Positions 46,768 to 58,606 of a stretch of 64,000 nt of DNA are shown in pieces; position 1 is the stretch's first letter; each line of letters starts with the position of its first letter. The stretch lies in contig OX637625.1 of the NCBI GenBank assembly GCA_951802195.1, positions 1,410,461 through 1,474,460 on the forward strand, read 5' to 3'. This DNA is from Tausonia pullulans (lineage: Eukaryota > Basidiomycota > Tremellomycetes > Cystofilobasidiales > Mrakiaceae). The position numbers were made by a program, and so were the translations under genes. Below the pieces are notes generated by a model. It saw only the letters and a list, made by a program, of their open reading frames with translations, made no database searches and was not told the origin of the DNA.

Positions 46768-47209
46768 ATTAGATCTCTCCCTTGTTTATTTCTCTCCATC
46801 TTGTTCCCCCGTCCTACCGCATTTTTTTTGTTTTCACGCCTGTAACGAAGTCCTCCATCCCCATTTCCCCTTCGCGCCCCTGTCTTTTTTCCATGCATGG
46901 ATTCTTGGAGGAACCCTGCAGGATGACGCCCGACTTGCTCTCTGTTCCTGATGCGCGGTCGCGAGTCAATTTCACTCTAGTCCGAGTAGAAGGTGTCCCG
47001 CGAAGGCAATGCCATCGACGTACCTCAGACTGATCTCTTCAGCACCATGTAGAGAGAGCTCTGGAGATCCGTGGCCTGGCTTATCGTCCTCTCCCTTTCC
47101 CGCCGACGCGCCGACGACGCGTGGTACCCAGAAGCACCGCTCCGCCTCATACGCTTTCCCTGTTTTTACAATTCCATTCAATCCAATCCTTCTGAGAGAA
47201 AGGAAAGCT
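46768..47209. other. Convergent intergenic region
   Basis: 442 bp between the stop codons of the forkhead gene and bL12m. The left part is T-rich (T8 at about 46823-46830), as expected for 3' UTR and polyadenylation. No coding signal. Confidence 0.45.
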
Positions 47210-48392
47210 CTACTCGAGGATGACGGTGCAGCCAAGGTCCATCAGCTTCTTTTGGAGCGCCTCGGCGTCCTCCTTGCTGAGACCCTCCTTGACGACCTGC
47301 GGCACCGACTCGACGAACTTCTTGGCCTGGGTGAGGGTGGAAGCGAATGGGTGAGGCGCATGAGACCGATCCACGGGGTTGGGTAGATGAATGGAGGAGA
47401 AGAGCGAAAGGGGAGCAGAGGTGTCGTGGGGGAATAAAAGCAGGGTGGCAAGGGTCAGGTCAGACCGTTAGCAATGGAATTCCACGCTCGACCCAGAAGC
47501 CAACAGCCGGCTCCGATCGCTTCGCAACGGGCGAAAAGAGCGAGGGAAAGGGGGGAACGCACCTCGACGAGGTTCATGTTCGGCACGACGGCCTTGACCT
47601 CCCGAATGACCTTGGCCTTGGACGCCGGGTCGAACTTCTCGAGCTTGACGGCAAAGATGGTCTTCTCCTTCGGGGCGGACTAGAAGAGGGGCACGCGATT
47701 GTGAGCTCCAGAAACGTAACGAAAGGGACGTAGAGACAGAGAGAAGAGCCAGAACTGGAAGGCCAATGGAGAGACGCACCTCGGGCTCAGCAGCCTCTGC
47801 GGCGGCAGCTCCACCGGCAGCAGCAGCGGGGGCGGCCGAAGCCGCAGGCATGGCGATCTCCGTGATGTTAAGCTTCTCCTGTTGTGGCCAAAAAGGCGAG
47901 GAAGGGGCACGTCAGAACAGAAACGGGTAGTCGTGCGCCAGCTTCGGACCGGTGGCGGCGAACGTCGCGTCGACTTCTCGCGCGGCAACAGCAGCAATCG
48001 CCGCGTTCGCCAGCTCGCGGGGAACACCCAAGGGGACAAACCTTGAGCGAGGTAACGAGCTCGGCAGCCTCGAGGAGGGTGAGTGTCGAGATCGAGTCGA
48101 CGATCGAGTCAATCTTGGGCGAGAGGCAGCGCGGCGTGGACGCGATGGTCCGGGAGCTGGGTGAAGTGTCGCGAAGAAAGGTGAGCAACGGACGGCGAGG
48201 GGAGGAGCACCTCTTTCTCTCTCAGTTGCTCGCCGAACTGACCAGGAGGGAGCGGCGCGTCGGAGGGAAGACCGAACGAACAGGCGCGCAGGGGCGGAAG
48301 CCTACAAGAGCAAGAACCAGGTCGGCTCGAAGTTAGGACGAGGGTGGCTTGGAGTGCGCGCGAGCGCCGGAAGCTCGACTGACAAAGGACAT
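47210..48392 (-). CDS. MNP1: Mitochondrial ribosomal protein bL12m (L7/L12)
   Basis: L7/L12 stalk protein of the mitochondrial large subunit, which recruits translation GTPases. Reconstructed from the minus strand: MSFVS (start at 48392), FRPCAPVR (exon about 48253-48230), then SRTIASTPRCLSPK, giving an Arg/Ser-rich presequence without acidic residues. The N-terminal dimerisation helix pair follows (IDSIVDSISTLTLLEAAELV, TSLKEKLNI), then an Ala-rich hinge (MPAASAAPAAAAGGAAAAEA). The C-terminal globular domain reads EKTIFAVKLEKFDPASKAKV, IREVKAVVPNMNLVEAKKFV and ESVPQVVKEGLSKEDAEALQ, ending LGCTVILE with the stop at 47210-47212. The globular domain matches bacterial L7/L12 closely. The first two small exons fit splice consensus and reading frame but are the least certain part. 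Confidence 0.9.
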
Positions 48393-49009
48393 GGCGATGG
48401 GGGGGAGGAGGGAAGGAGGAGCCGGAGAGCGAGCGGAGCGATGGAGCGGCGATATGAGGTGGTCTCGTGCGAGAGGTAAGGCGGCTGCCGTAGCAAAGCA
48501 AAGAGAGGAAGGTCGTCGTCGTTCAAGGGGAGAGGCGAGAAAACGAAGCGTCCGCGACTCTCCCGTTCGCCCGCGTTGCCGCTCTCAGCTGGCGTGTTCT
48601 CATCAGCCGCCCCCGGCCGCGCAAGGAGCGTGGTGCCCTGTTGGGCATGAGTTTCCTTCAAGCAGCTGGGACCCAGATCACCCTGGTGGTGCGGGGTTGG
48701 AAGAAGTCGCAGGCGCTTCGAACCGCGCGCGCGCGGCGCCATCCTTTGGACCTGTCAACCTGTCGCTCATGTTAGACAACGAGCCGCCGTCAGCTTTCCC
48801 CGCCTCCTCCCCTCTTGTGCTTCTCCCTTTCCACAATGAAAGCTGACTTGTCCTGCAACGATATGCTGTCGTTACGCATGGGCCCGCTGACTGGAGGGCG
48901 AGAGCCAAGCGGAGCGGAAGCCGCCGAAGGACATCGGAAGAACCCCGTCTTCTCCCTAACTGCCGCCCCTTCTCCCGACAAACTATCGCCCGATAATTTC
49001 TCTCTTGCC
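48393..49009. promoter_or_regulatory. Divergent promoter region, bL12m / FSH hydrolase
   Basis: 617 bp between head-to-head starts. A CG-alternating stretch (CGCGCGCGCGGCG) lies at about 48725-48737. Frames open on both strands reflect high GC content; none carries a domain or joins the flanking exons. Confidence 0.4.
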
Positions 49010-50518
49010 ATGCTTCGAATCCTCAGTGTGTTCGCTTGCCACCCCCTCGCTTGTACTCTTTTCTGATGTTCGATTTTCCTCCATTCCAGCGCTCCCCGGA
49101 TACACGGTGAGCTCCGGCTCGAGGGTTACCGGCACGAGAGATCGACGGCTTACCTTCCATCTCTTTTCGTCCATGGTGTCTCTTAGCAAAATGCTCACAT
49201 CATGTCCAAGCGGCTCGGTGCGATCCGGAAGGCGTGCGGCAAGGACGTCGAGTTTGGTGCGTCCGGGACTGACAGGCGGGTGGGAGAATTGTTGCTGACG
49301 CGTACCTTCGGTCCCTTCAGTCTTTATTGACGTATGCCGAGGAACACTTCTGATCTCTTGATGGGCTGAACTAATCACCCGTATCCCATTGTCACTTCCA
49401 GCCGCCGCACGTCGTCTTGAACGTGCGTCCTAATCCGCGCTTATGACGCGGTGTTGGCACTCAGTCCTGACTCCCTCTTGCAGCCCACCTTTGGAGGCTC
49501 GCTCGCCGATTTCGACTCCAACGCTGCCGCCTCAGCCGAGGAGATGACGCCCGAGACAACGCCCCGAAGCTGGTGGGAGGCCGCGGGACCCAACCGTGAG
49601 ACATTCACGGGCTTTGACGAGACGATCGCCTACATGCGCGGTATCCTCGACAAGGATGAGCAGGGTTTTGATGTGGGTCTCTCGATGAATTATTCTCATG
49701 TTCCTTAGACTGATCAATCACGCATCTTTGCAGGGTGTTTTTGGCTTCTCGCAGGTCCGTCGTCTTGACTGCGCCGACGCGTCGGGCTGCTGACCTCCGG
49801 ATATTTCTATCTGCTGGGCGGATTAGGGCGCTGCCATGGCAGGTGCGAGCTTCCTCACGATCCATATTTGCCCTAAAGTCGAGGCTGATGGAGACTCCCA
49901 GCGATCCTTGCTGCGCTCATCGAGCGTCCCCATCTCCACCCTGCCTTTGCCGGGGAGCGCGCTCTCAAACCCTTTAAGTGTCCGTCTTGCCTTTGCTCGC
50001 CTCAATACCCACTCGCGCTGACTCTTACCCCTTCAATAGTCGCCATCATAGTCGGCGGCTTCCTTCCGACTCCAATCACGCCCTCGCTCAAGGGTTACTT
50101 CCCCATCGAGCAGACGCCTACCCTCCATGTCATCGGTAAGACGGACGTCATCATCTCCGAGGCCCGGAGTATCGCTCTCGCCGAGCAGTGCTGGGACTCT
50201 CGGATTGAATGCCACGACGGCGGTGAGTATGGACATGGTCTTCTCGTTTTCACGACTGCGCTGACTCCTCTGCTCGCTGCCCAGGCCACTTTACGCCGTC
50301 CAAGCTGAGCTTCCGCAACTTTTTCAAGAGCTACATTAACAGTTTTGTCCCCGGTGGCCTGCAGGGTACGTCTTCAAGTAAGGCTTTTCCTCGATCCATG
50401 GTTCTCTGACTCGCTTCCTCTCTCAGGCGACGTTCCCCCGCCGTCCTCAGTTGCGGACACGCCCTCCGCAGCCAACACGCCTCGAGAGGGCTCCCCTCAG
50501 CTTGCTGCGAACTTATGA
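49010..50518 (+). CDS. FSH-family serine hydrolase (FSH1/OVCA2-like)
   Basis: Alpha/beta-hydrolase of about 260 residues in the family of yeast Fsh1-3 and human OVCA2. Two micro-exons start it: 49010-49025 (MLRIL plus one nt) and 49090-49106 (T, LPGYT); exon 3 at 49187 gives QNAHIMSKRLGAIRKACGKD. Together they read LPGYTQNAHIMSKRLGAIRK, matching the family start LHGYxQxxxxFSxKxGxLRK. Then FIDPPHVVLNPTFGGSLADF, RSWWEAAGPNRETFTGFDET, the nucleophile motif GVFGFSQGAAMA split by introns, AILAALIERPHLHPAF, FAIIVGGFLP, the Asp of GKTDVIIS, and the catalytic His in DGGHFTPSK. The stop is at 50516-50518. At least ten introns in 1.5 kb. Ester or thioester substrates are unknown. It is convergent with RFC, the stops being about 110 bp apart. 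Confidence 0.88.
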
Positions 50519-50627
50519 AATGTGTTTGCTCTTGCGTAACAAAAAGGGGACATGAAAGTTCGTAGCTGGCTCTGGCTTCCTCTGGCCTCTCTCCCTCTCC
50601 ATCTCCACTGGCTGTTCTGCTCCTCAG

Positions 50628-52425
50628 TCAAAGGTGTAGCCGAGGAGAAAGTGCTAAGGAAGAGGCATACGGGCGTCAACGTGAGAAAGCAGCGATTGAG
50701 CAGACATCGGCCTACCTTGAAAACCGACATGATCTTGACAACGCTGCAAGGAGGGAAATAGTCAGCGAAGAGATCACTTTTAAAGAGTGCAAGGAACAAC
50801 GCACAAGGCCTCAAGGTGGTAGATCTTTTTGTTGCCCCCGCGCATCCTCAGCTCCTATGAAGCACGCGGTTTGGTTAACTCTAAATCATGATAGGGAGAG
50901 GAGTTGCCTTGACCCACATAGAACGCCGCCCATCGGACAATGTCGGGCTTCAGCGACTCGTCGACTTTGTCCACTAGTCGATCCGTCAACGTCTGGAGAG
51001 GAGACCCGTCAGCCATCACTCTGGCCTCCTTGGTCATGTACCTATCAAACCCACCTTGAGAATGAGCACGGGAGGGATGCAGTGCGCCATGAGTTCGTAG
51101 AGTCTGCCGCGGACCTCGAGCAGTCGGTCCGGGTCCTGCTGCTGTAAAATCGAGTCGGCGACCTTGATGCAATACGTCTCCCAATCAGGCTTGGCTGTCT
51201 CGAGGTTAGCAGAGCTCAGGTCGGGGCTGCGAGGGGGACGTAAGTGCAATGAATGACAGGAAGATTAACAGCACGACTTACGACTGCATCTTGAGCGCCT
51301 CAAAGACAAGGATCGCCTTACGGAGGTTACCGCCGGACTCGTCCGCTATCCGCGTCGCGACCTCAGAGGGCAGGTGGAATTTTTCCTTCTTGGCGATATG
51401 CGACATGACCTTGGTCATCTGGGGGCAGAGGTTCAGCGGATACAATGCGAGCGGTGCTAGACGCGACACACCTCGGCCGACTCGGGCGCGCCAACACGCA
51501 TCAGAAGACATCTCGACCGGATGGGCCCGATAATTTGGCTCGTCGATTCGGCGCAGAGGATGATCCGCAGGTTGCCCATGTATTTTTCCATCGTCCGACG
51601 AAGGGCGGCCTGGGCGTCGCGCGAGAGTGAGTCGGCCTCGTTGATGACGACGACTTAAAGGCGACGCGTCAAGCGCGTTTGCGGGAGGGAGACAGAGGGA
51701 GGCCAGGTCAACTTACCCTTAAATTTTTGCTTAGCGTTCAAGTCAATCTGTTGCGTCTGGGCGATCTCCTTGAGGATGTCTTGGATGACGACGCGGTCGT
51801 ACTGGCCGACATCACTGGGGAGAGACAGGTCGTCAGAGACGCAACGCGTCAGCAACCGCCCGCACGCCCAAGGTCGCCCCCCTTCTATGCATGGGGACTC
51901 ACGAGGGCGTGAGCTCGATGTGGTAGTTGGATTGAACAACATTGACGTCGAGCTTGCGATTCGAGGGAGTCACGAACACGCGCTGGTCAATCTTTAGCTA
52001 GAGGGCCCGCGTGAAATTCGGAGTGTCAGACTCAGTCTCTGGTTCGTCAGGGACGATATACGGTCTCTTTGCGACAAGGGGCAGAACTAACCTTTTCGAC
52101 TCCAGTTCCAAAGAGCTCCCGGAGCGTGCACATGACGCGCGTCTTCTTGCCCGCGCCGGAGGGCCCATAGAAGAGGATGTGGGGAAAGTCCGGAGCGGCA
52201 GACTGAACAAGCGATGAGTAAATATGCGTCCGCCGACTTGATGGGTGATATCAGCGAGAAAAGGAGGATGTGACGACGAACGAGAGCGGAGAGCCGGGAG
52301 GACAGATCGGGATGGTAGTGAAGCTCAGAGAGCTGCCGCGGTCGGTACTAAGGAGATATTGCGTGAGAGGCGCTCTCCGAAGAAAGGAAAGACGATAGAC
52401 ATACTTTGTCAACCCAGAGCGACAT
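50628..52425 (-). CDS. RFC5: Replication factor C small subunit (human RFC3 / yeast Rfc5)
   Basis: Clamp-loader subunit that opens PCNA with the other RFC proteins. Exon 1 is MSLWVDK (start at 52425), then [20 protein letters not shown] (exon at about 52350). Walker A is [20 protein letters not shown], the GAGKKTR form specific to this subunit. Then [39 protein letters not shown], Walker [41 protein letters not shown] with SRC arginine finger, [20 protein letters not shown] and [19 protein letters not shown]. The end reads [29 protein letters not shown], and a last exon HFLLGYTFD with the stop at 50628-50630. About ten introns. The full length matches the family. Confidence 0.95.
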
Positions 52426-52672
52426 GGCGAAGGCGGAGGAAGTGAGAAGAGGAAGTTGGTGGTGAGGGAGAGGGCTAGCTGTGGAAAGGGCGACGCGCGA
52501 AGGCGACGCGACTGTCAGCGGCCCAGGCCGACGCGTCTCCATCCGTGGTCTCCCTCAACCAGGACCAGCCATCATGGATATCTCTGTTTGTGCGATTGTC
52601 GGCCCCGGGCTCCTTCTGTCTGGTCTAGTGCATCCATTTCTGAGGCTGTGCTGGAGCTCGCGAGGGAGATTT
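52426..52672. promoter_or_regulatory. Upstream region of the RFC gene
   Basis: 247 bp between the RFC start codon and the first dispersed repeat. Its minus-strand side holds the RFC promoter. I see no motif I can name. Confidence 0.3.
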
Positions 52673-53243
52673 CGTTAGGAATGGCCCAAGTGTCAAGAAG
52701 GGCCAAGGAGGATAGGTGAGGGGCGTCAGTGGAGCAGGGGGGCGGGGGGGGGGGGGAACTTGTTGAAAGTAGCACCACATGCTCGCTTCAAGGTCTTGGG
52801 AAAATATTTGTCTGATCCAAACGATAGTCAGAGTGTAGAACAAAGCCTACGATGAACCGAGCGTTTTATGAACGGAGGGACTATAACAAGGGACGGGATG
52901 AGGGGATGAGAAAGATGAGAAGGCAAAAGGGTGTGGCATGACGGGACAAGAGGGGGAAGGATGAGAAAAAACACAGTGAAACAGGTGTTGAATGAGAAAG
53001 AGGGATGGATGATGAAGCAACGAACGTGGGATGGATGATGAAGCATCGAACGTGGGATGATGTTGCGAAAGAAGGAACGAAGAAGAGAGAATACTGGGAA
53101 AGTAAAGAAGAGGCTGGGAAGGCGAACTGCGCAGAGACACCCAAAGCGCGTCGAGTTGATAAAAGGTCGAAGGTGCCGGAGCGCAGGCGCGGGAGTGGCT
53201 AGGCGTAGTGGAGCCGAAGTGGAGTGTTCGCGTGATCCAGGCA
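52673..53243 (+). mobile_element. Diverged solo-LTR-like repeat, copy A
   Basis: Aligns by eye with the intact copy at 58213-58606. Left end CGTTAGGAATGGCCCAAG (intact: TGTTAGGATTGGCCCAAG); middle block CGCTTCAAGGTCTTGGG, then GATAGTCAGAGTGTAGAAC and GAGCGTTTTATG; right end CGCGTGATCCAGGCA (intact: CGCGAGATCCTGACA). It is longer than the intact copy because of a G-run at 52743-52756 and a tandem duplication of a 26-bp unit at about 52993-53044. No target duplication is visible and the ends are mutated, so it is older than the 58213 copy. Confidence 0.65.
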
Positions 53244-53394
53244 GGCCACCGGAGACGAATAGAATAGGGAAGCAGTCACATACACAGAAAAGCCGAATTT
53301 GTATATCCACACCAGCGGATATATCAAGTTAGAATAAGAATACCCGGAATGTAGATCAGGGATGACTGAGAACGAGGGCACACACTAAAAACCA

Positions 53395-56300
53395 ACCGCG
53401 AGCGTCGTCGAAAGGGGGAGGAGATTGCGCGACGAGGAGCCGATGGAGAACTTGAACTCTCCTGCAGGAATGTACCAGGTCTGCTTCTCGACGGACCAGA
53501 CGGCCATGTCCTTGGCTCGAAGGGGGAATGTGAGCGTCTGGGACTCGCCGGCGGCGTACTTCTCCTTGCAGAAGCCGCGAAGGAGGCGAGGAGGCTGGTC
53601 GGATTCTGAGTCGGGGAAGGTGAGATACTGGGAGAACGAGTGAGTGGGTTGAGCAGGTCAGTCAACTGATCGATCCCTTAAGTTCCTCACTCCCTCCCTC
53701 TTCCTCCTTTGACCACTCACCATCTGAGCAACTTCGGCAGCCTCGCGGGATCCAGTGTTCTTGACGGTGACACCAGCGGTGTAGATGATATCGTAGAGGT
53801 CACCCTGGCCGTCGAAAGGCTCGTGGGTTTTCTGAATGAAGTCTGTGTCCTGCTTCGGGGTCGACTCAATGGTAATGTCGGAGTACTCGAAGGTTGAGTA
53901 GCTGGGTAAGGTGACACTGTCAGCGATGGGACCCGATGCGGGGGAGTTCAGCTGTACACACCTAAGACCGTGTCCGAAGGGGAAGCGAGGCTCGATGTTC
54001 TTGGCGTCGAACCACTATATAGGAGAGAGGAGAAATGGGAGTACCTGTCAGGTCCATGAGATTCCAATCAGAAAGTGCCCGGCGTCCACACACCTTATAG
54101 TCGACAAAGACGCCCTCGGTAAAGTTGGCGACGGGCTCAAAGACATCGGCGGTGATAATACCCTCGGCTCCTCCAGGGTAGTCTGACAGGAGCTTTGCGT
54201 TGGTGAAAGGAAGCTTGCCGGAGGGTGATACGTCGCCGAAGAGGACAGAGGCAATAGCGTTGCCGCTCTCCTGACCTGGGTAGTAGGCGAAGACGATGGC
54301 AGTAACGTTCGGGTGCTCGACCCAGGCCTCCATGTCAACTTGTTGGCCCGAGTGGATGACGACCGTGACGTCCGAGTTCTGCGAGGCGACGAGCTTGATA
54401 AGATCATCTCCGTTGTGATCGAGCTTGAGGTCGACGCGGTCGAAGCCCTCAGTCTGGAACGCGGTCACAAAGACGACCGCCTTGTCGACGGAAGTGGCGA
54501 CGGTGGTAGTGGTGCTACAGAAGAGGTACGAGTCAGCCGAGCCCTTTGTAAGCAAATCAGCTGAAGAAGTTCACATCAGGTTTATGGGCTCGTCTTCGAG
54601 AGCGTAGTCGACCCGCTGGTTGTTCTTGGCTGCGCGGGCAATGATGCCGTCGAGAGGGGTGGCAATGTAGGGAGCCCAGGCGGTGCCAGAGCCTCCGCCA
54701 GAGGTGGCAGTTCCTGATGAGAGATAACAAACACCCGCGATGTCAACCAAGGATTTCCGGAATCAAGACTGTCAGAGACGAAAAAGAACGTACCATACCA
54801 GAACGAGCGCTTATGGGGATCGCTCGCGATGTTTATGCATTGCCCGAATGCGCCGCATCCACGAATGCCCTGAGGGTTGGGGCCCGCATCCTGCCCGAAC
54901 ACACCAATGGAGACAACCTCGTCACGTCCTCCGATGGGGAGACCGCGCTTGCCGTCAGTGTTCTTGAGAAGACTTCATTGGGCAAAGAACGATTCAGCTC
55001 CGGAACGCTTGCGAAATTCTTGAGAGACACTCACGTGGCCGACTCCTCCCCTATCTTGAGAATCAGATCCTTGTGGTTACCCTGGACATCAACATGTTGG
55101 TTCGACGGGTCGAGTGGCCCATTTCCGTTGAAGTTGACGGGAGGGAAGTCCTTGTCCTGACTGAGGGCGAAGTAAGGAGTGAGAATACGAGCAACCATGT
55201 CGTTGATGCGCGTCTCAGTGACGGTGCCGGCAGCGTAAGCATCGAGGAGCTCCTGGCTACAACGTCATTAGGTCCGTGCTGTGATCAGCAGAAAGCTCTG
55301 TCTCTCAAGCTCGGGTTGGAATTGTACGTACTTGAAGTACTTTCCGAAAATACCGTAGAATGCATCTCCTGGCATGGACATGTCGTTACCATACATGGCA
55401 GATCGCTCGGTGTTCCACCTGAAGATGGATCGGCGGGCGTCATCAGTGTCCAGTCTGATCCCTCAACAGGATCTCCTGGATCAGTCGCAAAGACGACCCA
55501 CATTCCTCCCCAGTCCGACACTACGTGCCCCTGAAAGTTGAGTTCCCCCTGAGAAGCTTGTTGAGGAGAACGTCATTCTCGGCCGAGTGAACGCCGTTGA
55601 AAGACTGGTAGGCCGACATGACAGAACCCGTTCCGGAGCGGACGGCCTCGGCGAAGGAGGTGAGGTAGAGCTCATGAAGCTGTTTCCGACCGTGGGCAGA
55701 TTTTGAGTCAGTCTCCAGCCGAGCGACAGGAGCGCTCTGCAGTGTAGTACACCCACAGTTTTGTCGTCCACCACAGAGTCGACCTGCTGGAACCGCTTCG
55801 TTTCGTTCGCAATCCCCGGACGATTCTGATTACGCCATGTCTCCTGCTCGTATGCGATGAAGTGTTTCGAGGTGGCGACGACACCTGCGTCCTCTGCTCC
55901 GTAGACGGAGAGCTTGGAGGCGACACCGTCAAGGTAGTTGTCAGGGGAGAAGCCTGAGGATCGAGATCGTATCAAACATGTCACATCAGCAGATAAAAGA
56001 TGAAACTGAGACACAGCAAAACTCACCTTCCCAGTTGCGACCCATGAGCGGGCTGCGGCCGAGGGAACCGCCGGTGACTGGGCCGAGAAAGATGTGAACA
56101 CCCTTGCCTCGGAACTCATCTCCCATCTCCTTGGCCCTCTGATAGAAATGGTCGTGATCCCAGGTGGCAGCGACAGCAACTCCAGCAGAAAACTGGCTGA
56201 CAAAGTCGGTAGGACGGACTCCCTGGGCTGTATAAATGGCGGAGGGAGGACATGACGACAGAAGAAGGAAGGAAGGGCAAAGTAAGCACTTGGACGACAA

Positions 56301-57100
56301 GGACTCGACTGCTACTCCTTTCCAGACGCCATTGGTGTACCGTAGTATCCATAAGGGAAAACCAAGGGATACATATGTACTCACGTCCGCTGGGGAGGTG
56401 AAGGCATCAAGTGCAGGATGATATGGGGTCAGAGGTTGCTCCCAGATCCCATGACAACATCTGAACATGCGACCCACTCCGCAAGACAGAACGAGGGAAT
56501 ACCGAGGCGGAGGGCACTGCCAGTGTTACCAACGCAGGGTCCATTGACTCTGTGGTGGTAGGGATTCGAGGTAGTCAGTCAGAAAGACCATCAATCGAAA
56601 AGGAGTATGATTCGGTGGAATGAAGACGAACCCAGAGGTCACGTTGACTTTCTCCTCAAGGGTCATTTGCTCGATAATTTTCTGTGCCTTAGCAAAGGCA
56701 TCAGCCCAGGCGACACCACCGTTGGCGATGGGCGAGGTGAAGTTGGCCGGGATGCTGGGAGCCCGGTGAGGGTCGATGAATCCGGAGTCCGAGGACGAAG
56801 AGTTGCTGGCGTTTATCTGCCGTTCGATGATGTTGCGCCGCGGCTGGTACGGACTACTAGTGCCCACTGCCGACTGGGAGAGGAGAGTCGCGTAGGCAAC
56901 GATGAGGAGAGGGGAGAATATAATGCAAGCAGTAGGAGCGGGAGGGGACTAGTAGCGAGAAACCTGATGAGATGTTAGTGTTGGAATGCATTCGAGAGGA
57001 GACCTGCCTTTTGAGGCGCCCGTCGGATCTCAGATTCACCGACGCTGTTTACTTTCCGGAAGAACTCAAAATTTCTTGCCGCCTCATATTCTCCCCACAT
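53395..57100 (-). CDS. Glycoside hydrolase family 3 beta-glucosidase
   Basis: Hydrolyses beta-glucosides such as cellobiose. About 850 residues in many exons. N-terminal part: ACIIFSPLLIVAYATLLSQS (signal or membrane anchor), PANFTSPIANGGVAWADAFA, KIIEQMTLEEKVNVTSG. GH3 barrel: GVRPTDFVSQFSAGVAVAAT, KGVHIFLGPVTGGSLGRSPL, GRNWEGFSPDNYLDGV, DAGVVATSKHFIAYEQETWR, VMSAYQSFNGVHSAENDVLL, and nucleophile Asp in GHVVSDWGGM (about 55505-55535) followed across an intron by WNTERSAMYGNDMSMPGDAF. Second domain: LLKNTDGKRGLPIGG, VVIHSGQQVDMEAWVEHPNV, GQESGNAIASVLFGDVSPSG. The C-terminal fibronectin-III-like domain has RFPFGHGLSYSTFEYSDI and VTVKNTGSREAAEVAQMYL; the stop is at 53395-53397. Catalytic residues are kept. 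The first exon (57100, MWGEYEAARNFEFFRK) is tentative. Secreted or surface-bound (inference). Confidence 0.9.
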
Positions 57101-57775
57101 TTTTCGGTCCTCGGACCAAGGAAGGGCAGATGAGGAGAATTTGAAGGAGGAAGGCGCGCAGAGATGAGGCATCAAAATGGACAAGGGCGATTTCACCTCG
57201 GGTCCCCCGCCAGGCACGTGATCTGAGCCCCTTTCGAGAATCAAGATCGACATGATCTCACCTTTCCTAGCTCCATTGGGGCAAAAGACTGTCAGATGGG
57301 TAGGAAGCCGAGGGAGCCGACGGGGCGGAGAGGGCCGACAACTGAGACATTGGCTTCGGACCTAGAACCGGCAGTTTTTCACCGCGCCAGCAGTCGCAGT
57401 TCGGCGCCCGAAAGCCTGGACATAAGTCACATGATTAGATGATGCCAAGCCTAGGTTATTGTCGACAGGGCAGCGTGACTGCACGCAGATGGCGTGGATT
57501 GGTGGGCCATACATGTGCCAAAAAAGCGAAGTCAGACGGAGGTCATCAGTTTCAGATCGTCAGTCGAAGCCGAACTGAGCTGAACAGAGGAGCTCCCTTC
57601 CCGGAGTCGCAACAGGTGTTAGAGGGCGAATCTCTTGGGCACACTGACAAAGCTGGCCTGAAAGAGATAGACCGATGCCAGTTTCCCACCAAGGTCCGAG
57701 ATTTCGGAGATTCGAAAGACCAAGAGTGGATACGTCTGCTGAGTCCCTTTTTCATGCCCATCCTTCTTTGAGAGA
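57101..57775. other. Upstream region of the GH3 gene
   Basis: 675 bp without a supported gene, probably the GH3 promoter on the minus strand. GC content is lower than in the left half of the window. No known binding site was identified with confidence. Confidence 0.35.
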
Positions 57776-58145
57776 TGGCTGAGGAGAATGGGTGATTGTA
57801 GAGGCGTCGGCTGAGGAGCGGAACTGGAGTTCTGCAGGTGGCATGGGCTCGCTTCAATGTCTTGGACAGGCTTATCGAGTCTAGATGATAGTCAAAGTGC
57901 AGGCAGGCATAAGTTTACGATGGACTGAGTCTCTTTTAAGCCAGAGGTAAGGAGTTAGATGGGATAAGAGGCACGAGAAAGTAAAGAGTTTGAGTCAAGT
58001 GACGGTTAAGAAGAGGGGGAGGAATAACGGGGCAGGTTGTGTGTGGGGATCTGGCAAAGAGTGGACGAAGATGAGGGAACACTGTGCAAGCAAAGGAAGG
58101 CACACAGGCGCAGAGCCGAGGTGGCAAGTCCGTGAGATTCTGACA
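57776..58145 (+). mobile_element. Truncated LTR-like repeat, copy B
   Basis: Shares the middle block (GGGCTCGCTTCAATGTCTTGGACAGG, then GATAGTCAAAGTGCAG and ACGATGGACTGAGTCTCTTTTA) and the right end (GCGCAGAGCCGAGGTGGCAAGTCC, GTGAGATTCTGACA) with the intact copy. The left TGTTAG end is missing or too altered to place, so this is a 5'-truncated copy. It lies 67 bp left of copy C in the same orientation. Confidence 0.65.
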
Positions 58146-58212
58146 CCCGAGCTCGTCGCACGACCGCAGGGTTCGATCTGGATGTTTCGCTCGAGAAAGT
58201 TGTTGCCCAGCG

Positions 58213-58606
58213 TGTTAGGATTGGCCCAAGGGTCAATGGCAGAGAAGATTGGGCGAGGAGAGGGACGTTGGTGACGAAGTGTACTGAGAGCGGTGGCGGG
58301 GGATGAAAGGGAACTGAAGTGATGGAGGTGACACAGGCTCGCTTAAGGGTCTTGGGAGTTTGTCGGGTCCAAATGATAGTCAAGAGTGCAGAACAAAATC
58401 TACGATGAAATGAGCGTTTTATGGACCAGTGGTGAGAACGAGGGAGTGATGAGAATAAGGAAGTGATAAGAAAGTTTAGAAAGCAAAGAGTGTGGGACAG
58501 ATGAGGAATAAAGGAATGGGAATGTTGATCAAGCAAGGGAGAGGCTACACTGGCGCCGCGTTAGCCTAGCGCAGGGTCGAGGTAGCGAGTCCGCGAGATC
58601 CTGACA
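58213..58606 (+). mobile_element. Solo LTR, 394 bp, with 5-bp target-site duplication (copy C)
   Basis: Starts TGTTAGGATTGG and ends GAGATCCTGACA, so the termini are TGTTAG...CTGACA: the 5'-TG...CA-3' inverted ends of LTR retrotransposons. It is flanked on both sides by CAGCG (58208-58212 and 58607-58611), a 5-bp target-site duplication as made by LTR-element integrases. No gag or pol sequence lies next to it, so it is a solo LTR left by recombination. Three diverged relatives lie in the same orientation at 52673, 57776 and 62538. Orientation relative to the element's transcription is unknown. Confidence 0.8.

Noticed and set aside
57617-57660. TGTTAGAGGGCGAAT...ACTGACA as a complete small LTR-type element or as the left end of copy B
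   Set aside because: Only the first six bases match the LTR end. The following sequence does not align with the intact copy, and the flanking five bases (ACAGG and CCCGA) do not form a duplication.
58006-58536. Minus-strand 176-codon frame across the repeats at 57.8-58.6 kb (similar frames at 52828-53310 and 62428-62679)
   Set aside because: The frames differ between copies and are explained by shared LTR sequence. No codon-level conservation was seen, so the repeat is treated as non-coding.
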